From NCBI GenBank assembly GCA_002317225.1, contig DCIW01000076.1, positions 1 to 5,858 on the forward strand: 5,858 bases of DNA, given 5' to 3'. Shown piece by piece: positions 4,034-5,858 of the stretch. Within the stretch, counting starts at the first letter, position 1. Every line of letters starts with the position of its first letter. The notes beneath the pieces were generated by a model. That model was not told the DNA's origin. It did not search any database and was given only the letters and a program-made list of their open reading frames with translations. Origin of the DNA: Prevotellaceae bacterium UBA1716. Lineage in GTDB: Bacteria; Bacteroidota; Bacteroidia; Bacteroidales; Bacteroidaceae. The translations under genes and the position numbers were made by a program.

Positions 4034-5858
4034 ATGAAGAAAAAACTACTTCCGCTCATCTTGAGCCTTATGATATTTGTTCCAAAGGCATCTGCCCAAG
4101 AATGGATGCGTCTCCACCACAAATATAAGGGTGTGGATTGGTGCATTCCGCTCGAGATAGTCAAATACTCCCAATGGGATTTCTCCTCAGACAAGGCAAG
4201 GATGAACGCATACGCTATGCTTGAAGACAGCACCGAGATGGTGGTGCCGTTTGCTATAAATGAAATTGACAGCATCGACTTTGCAAACGCTCTTACGGAT
4301 GATGAGAAAGGCCACAACAAATACCGCCCTTTCACTATGCACATCACTACCGAAGACTATGCGAATATTGTTGAGAAGGAAGTGTGGCTCAACTGCCATA
4401 TCTCGATTGATGGAAAAGGTGAATACTCCGACTATAGCGGAACGGGCAGAATCAGAGGTCGAGGCAATTCGACTTGGGAATGGTATGACAAAAAGCCTTA
4501 TAAGTTCAAACTCGACAAAAAGTCAAAACTCCTTGGACTTGAAAAAGCAAAGAACTGGAATCTCCTTGCTAACTGGCGTGATGTGACTGACTTGATGAAC
4601 GTATACGCTTTTGAAGCAGCACGTTATATGGGAATGCCTAACACTAACCACTCGCGTTTTGTGGAAGTGTTTCTCAACAACGAATACGTTGGAACATATC
4701 AACTCACGGAAAAGATTGAGGTGGGAAAGAATCGCATCGAGATTGATGAAGAGGAGGGGCTGCTGTTGAGTTTCGACCTTGATGACGGTCCGAGTCTTTC
4801 ACCAAACGAAACTAACAATTTCTGGTCGAAAATCTATTCGCTTCCTATCTGCGTGAAATATCCGGAAGATCCTGATGAGCAAACTCTTCAAAACATTAAG
4901 AACGAATTTGCAACTCTCGAAAGCGCTATCTCGGGGCACAACTATGAGAAGGTGAGCGAGCTGCTTGATATTCCTTCGTTCATAAGCATTCTGCAACTTC
5001 ACGAACTCCTCGATAATGTTGAGATTGAGGCTCCACGAAGCATATATTTCTATCGTGACAAAGGAGGCAGGTTTGTGATGGGTCCTGTATGGGATTGGGA
5101 CGCAGGTTTCGATTTCAGTTGGAGCGACATGTACACCGGACATAATTTCTTTGGTAACTACACTGGTCTTATGTTTGGTACCGACCCATATAAAAACACT
5201 GGTGCATTCAAGAATGTGAGCAAGTTCTGGAGAAATATGTTTGGAGACTCTCAATTCGTGAAGGAATACAAGGAAGCATGGGCAGCAATCAGCGATTCCA
5301 TTTATGATGGATGTTGGGAAGAGACTTACAAGTATGCTCAAGAGATGTTTGATGAAGGAACTTATGATCGCGACATCGCTAAGTGGCCTCTCAAGGATAC
5401 TTCATCTTCGGGTGGCTGGTGGGGCAGTTCCGACACTTATTTCTCCCCAAAGACAGAAATTGAGAAGATGTCAAAATGGATTAAGAACCGTAAGAACTAC
5501 CTCGATGGCATCATCGCAAACTATCCTGATGGTACTGAAGGAGGTGGAGATGTGATTGACCCAAGTACGATTAAGGAACCAGAGGTAACTTATAATGATG
5601 ACAAATCAATATCGGTTAAGGTAACAGCATTAGCAGCATCGGGATATACACAATCGTACCAAATCAATATTGACGAGTCGAAAGTGGTGAATCTTCTTGG
5701 TGGCAATCCTAAGTCTCTCGTTCCTATTGATGCTGATGGCTATGCCGGTTCCAACACCGCTGCAGGCACTTATGGAGCTTGGTTCAGCAGTGATGGATAC
5801 ACAACAGATTGGGGCAACGACTCTCATATCTACATCGAGTCGGACAATCTCTACACTT
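4034..5858 (+). CDS. Secreted CotH-family protein kinase, partial (3' end beyond window)
   Basis: The gene is open from ATG 4034 to the right edge (608 codons). CotH proteins are atypical kinases; Bacillus CotH phosphorylates spore-coat proteins, and secreted relatives of unknown substrate are frequent in Bacteroidota. Residues 1-21 form a signal peptide (KKK, hydrophobic core, ASA|Q cleavage). Residues 22-130 include an INEIDSIDF segment (76-84) often seen in secreted Bacteroidales proteins. The kinase-like domain, about 135-495, shows RGRGNSTW at 141-148, KKPYKFKL at 153-160, NWNLLANWRD at 174-183, VFLNNEYVGTYQLTEKI at 212-228 and GPVWDWDAGF at 350-359, where Asp354/Asp356 are the likely metal-binding acidic pair. 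After a glycine-rich linker (about 500-506), a beta-rich C-terminal region begins, resembling DUF4859-type domains from memory. No good promoter is visible upstream. The gene is divergent from the unknown gene, and its location should be periplasmic or surface. Confidence 0.9.
   Translation, partial: MKKKLLPLILSLMIFVPKASAQEWMRLHHKYKGVDWCIPLEIVKYSQWDFSSDKARMNAYAMLEDSTEMVVPFAINEIDSIDFANALTDDEKGHNKYRPFTMHITTEDYANIVEKEVWLNCHISIDGKGEYSDYSGTGRIRGRGNSTWEWYDKKPYKFKLDKKSKLLGLEKAKNWNLLANWRDVTDLMNVYAFEAARYMGMPNTNHSRFVEVFLNNEYVGTYQLTEKIEVGKNRIEIDEEEGLLLSFDLDDGPSLSPNETNNFWSKIYSLPICVKYPEDPDEQTLQNIKNEFATLESAISGHNYEKVSELLDIPSFISILQLHELLDNVEIEAPRSIYFYRDKGGRFVMGPVWDWDAGFDFSWSDMYTGHNFFGNYTGLMFGTDPYKNTGAFKNVSKFWRNMFGDSQFVKEYKEAWAAISDSIYDGCWEETYKYAQEMFDEGTYDRDIAKWPLKDTSSSGGWWGSSDTYFSPKTEIEKMSKWIKNRKNYLDGIIANYPDGTEGGGDVIDPSTIKEPEVTYNDDKSISVKVTALAASGYTQSYQINIDESKVVNLLGGNPKSLVPIDADGYAGSNTAAGTYGAWFSSDGYTTDWGNDSHIYIESDNLYT

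Noticed and set aside
4799..5341. Minus-strand open frame of 180 codons
   Set aside because: It is antisense to the CotH kinase domain, whose conserved motifs run through the whole stretch on the plus strand.

Overview
The window looks like chromosomal DNA of a Bacteroidota bacterium, most likely a Prevotella-like member of Bacteroidales. It carries Bacteroidota-type promoters (-33 TTTG and -7 TAnnTTTG), its start codons lack clear Shine-Dalgarno sequences, it has an A/T-rich heptamer repeat, and the encoded proteins resemble that phylum. The genus is an inference.

Layout from left to right. Positions 1-234 hold the 3' end of gdhA (NADP-type glutamate dehydrogenase), closed by a strong intrinsic terminator. 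Next comes a 63-bp array of nine TCCTAAT-type heptamers that runs almost into the -7 box and ATG of a patatin-like phospholipase gene (429-1277, +). That gene converges on an ftsZ-family gene (1302-2609, -). Upstream of ftsZ, on the same strand but with its own promoter and terminator, is a 357-residue protein of unknown function (2771-3844, -) with a conserved, possibly winged-helix-like C-terminal domain. Divergent from it is a secreted CotH-family protein kinase gene (from 4034, +) that runs off the right edge.

The most interesting part is the minus-strand pair. The ftsZ gene is intact, with the GTP-binding and T7-loop catalytic residues present. However, it does not sit beside division or cell-wall (dcw) genes, and its C-terminus ends in a tryptophan-containing amphipathic helix instead of the usual FtsZ tail peptide. 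It is probably a second, specialised FtsZ. Its promoter and that of the unknown gene carry the same 11-base near-palindrome (ACAAGGCTTGT), in both cases exactly 36 bp upstream of the -7 box. This suggests the two genes share a regulator and may work together. The terminator of the unknown gene also physically overlaps the -33 element of ftsZ.

The outer genes (gdhA, patatin, cotH) show no evident functional link to the pair. No RNA genes, insertion sequences, CRISPR arrays or phage genes were seen.
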